From assembly GCA_964480705.1 (NCBI GenBank), contig CAYZPC010000010.1, forward strand, positions 1 through 40,306: DNA of 40,306 nucleotides, given 5' to 3'. Below are positions 39,971 to 40,306 of the stretch, one piece after another (position 1 is the stretch's first letter; every line of letters begins with the position of its first letter). Below the pieces are notes generated by a model, which made no database searches, was not told the origin of the DNA, and worked only from the letters and a program-made list of their open reading frames with translations. The translations under genes and the position numbers were made by a program. This stretch comes from VGJJ01 sp964480705. GTDB lineage: Archaea > Iainarchaeota > Iainarchaeia > Iainarchaeales > VGJJ01.

Positions 39971-40300
39971 ATGAAATCTCCATTAAAGCGCGTCCGAATC
40001 CGATTGGCGACTGCATATTTGAAGCGAATCAAGCGAAAAACATCTCCCGCACTGGCAGCTAATAATGCGCGAATAAAAGAGTTAAATCGGAAACTACATG
40101 GGTATGGTAGTGATATTGGCGCGTTAACACTAGGTAAATCTGTTGGAATGAAGTTGCAGGTTCCGACACGACATGAAAAAGAATTTGCCGAACGTGGTGA
40201 TTTAATCATGAAAATTGAAAGTCTTACCGTTGCCCGTGACAAAGCCCGCGCCCGCGCAAGGGCCATTGCAGGGAAGCCGCGTCGAAAATATGACGAATAA
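39971..40300 (+). CDS. Small basic protein of unknown function, 109 aa
   Basis: Rich in Lys and Arg at both ends (SPLKRVRIRLATAYLKRIKRKT; RDKARARARAIAGKPRRKYDE). The middle is helical and contains 'GALTLGKSVGMKL'. No cysteine, signal or membrane segment. The composition suggests a nucleic-acid-binding protein, but no family is recognised. It starts 28 bp after the nuclease gene with its own TATA-like box. The window ends 6 bp after the stop. Confidence 0.65.
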   Translation: MKSPLKRVRIRLATAYLKRIKRKTSPALAANNARIKELNRKLHGYGSDIGALTLGKSVGMKLQVPTRHEKEFAERGDLIMKIESLTVARDKARARARAIAGKPRRKYDE

Positions 40301-40306
40301 TTTATT

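Overview
The window comes from an archaeal chromosome. Three things show this: AlaRS, LeuRS and ArgRS of the archaeal kind, with an N-terminal zinc ribbon on AlaRS; TATA boxes that repeatedly sit about 26 bases before a start codon with almost no leader; and many class III (Q-x-S/T-x-E) prepilin-like signal peptides. The tRNA genes encode no CCA, the genes are tightly packed, and there are PAC2 and phage-metallopeptidase family proteins. The abundance of class III pilins and of large orphan surface proteins suggests a DPANN-type lineage such as Diapherotrites or Micrarchaeota. That placement is inference only.

Layout. 1-6243 (minus): an operon of six secreted or membrane-anchored pilin-like proteins, led by two ~760-residue tandem paralogues with Ig-like and FN3-like domains. 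6244-8762: tRNA-Ser(GGA) with a stray copy of its 5' end upstream, a HIT hydrolase, a three-gene orphan operon and tRNA-Arg(TCT). 8763-21600: housekeeping genes (argS, leuS, pyrB, inorganic pyrophosphatase, a Ca2+/cation antiporter, a TrmA/RumA-type RNA m5U methyltransferase, alaS) interleaved with a phage-type metallopeptidase, an orphan basic protein and a small membrane protein. 21601-23392: an RNA-rich stretch with tRNA-Leu(GAG), RNase P RNA (minus strand), duplicated RNA ends and many perfect hairpins. It surrounds a Tat-exported lipoprotein with a JAMM-like motif. 23393-25276: small UBA-like, coiled-coil and DUF192 proteins, and a cis-prenyltransferase. 25277-25574: non-coding, with a candidate structured RNA. 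25575-28507: a TadA-like ATPase and TadC-like membrane platform. 28567-29367: PAC2 protein. 29418-33974: a 1518-residue secreted orphan with a C-terminal anchor. 34044-36420: a divergent pair of membrane proteins and a disordered protein. 36464-39068 (minus): a second pilin-like operon of four genes. 39155-40300: a RecB/Cas4-like Fe-S nuclease and a small basic orphan.

The two pilin-like operons and the ATPase/platform pair could together form one or more type IV pilus-like machines, but they lie at three separate loci here and no prepilin peptidase is present. The oddest non-coding feature is that three structured-RNA genes (tRNA-Ser, tRNA-Leu, rnpB) each have one terminus, 15-17 bp, exactly copied 80-135 bp away. 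An AT-rich perfect inverted repeat with a 3-nt loop sits beside each copy. Downstream of tRNA-Leu the copied unit is a degenerate tandem repeat whose hairpin changes in a base-pair-preserving way. Several divergent gene pairs appear to share a single TATA box centred about 26 bp from both starts.
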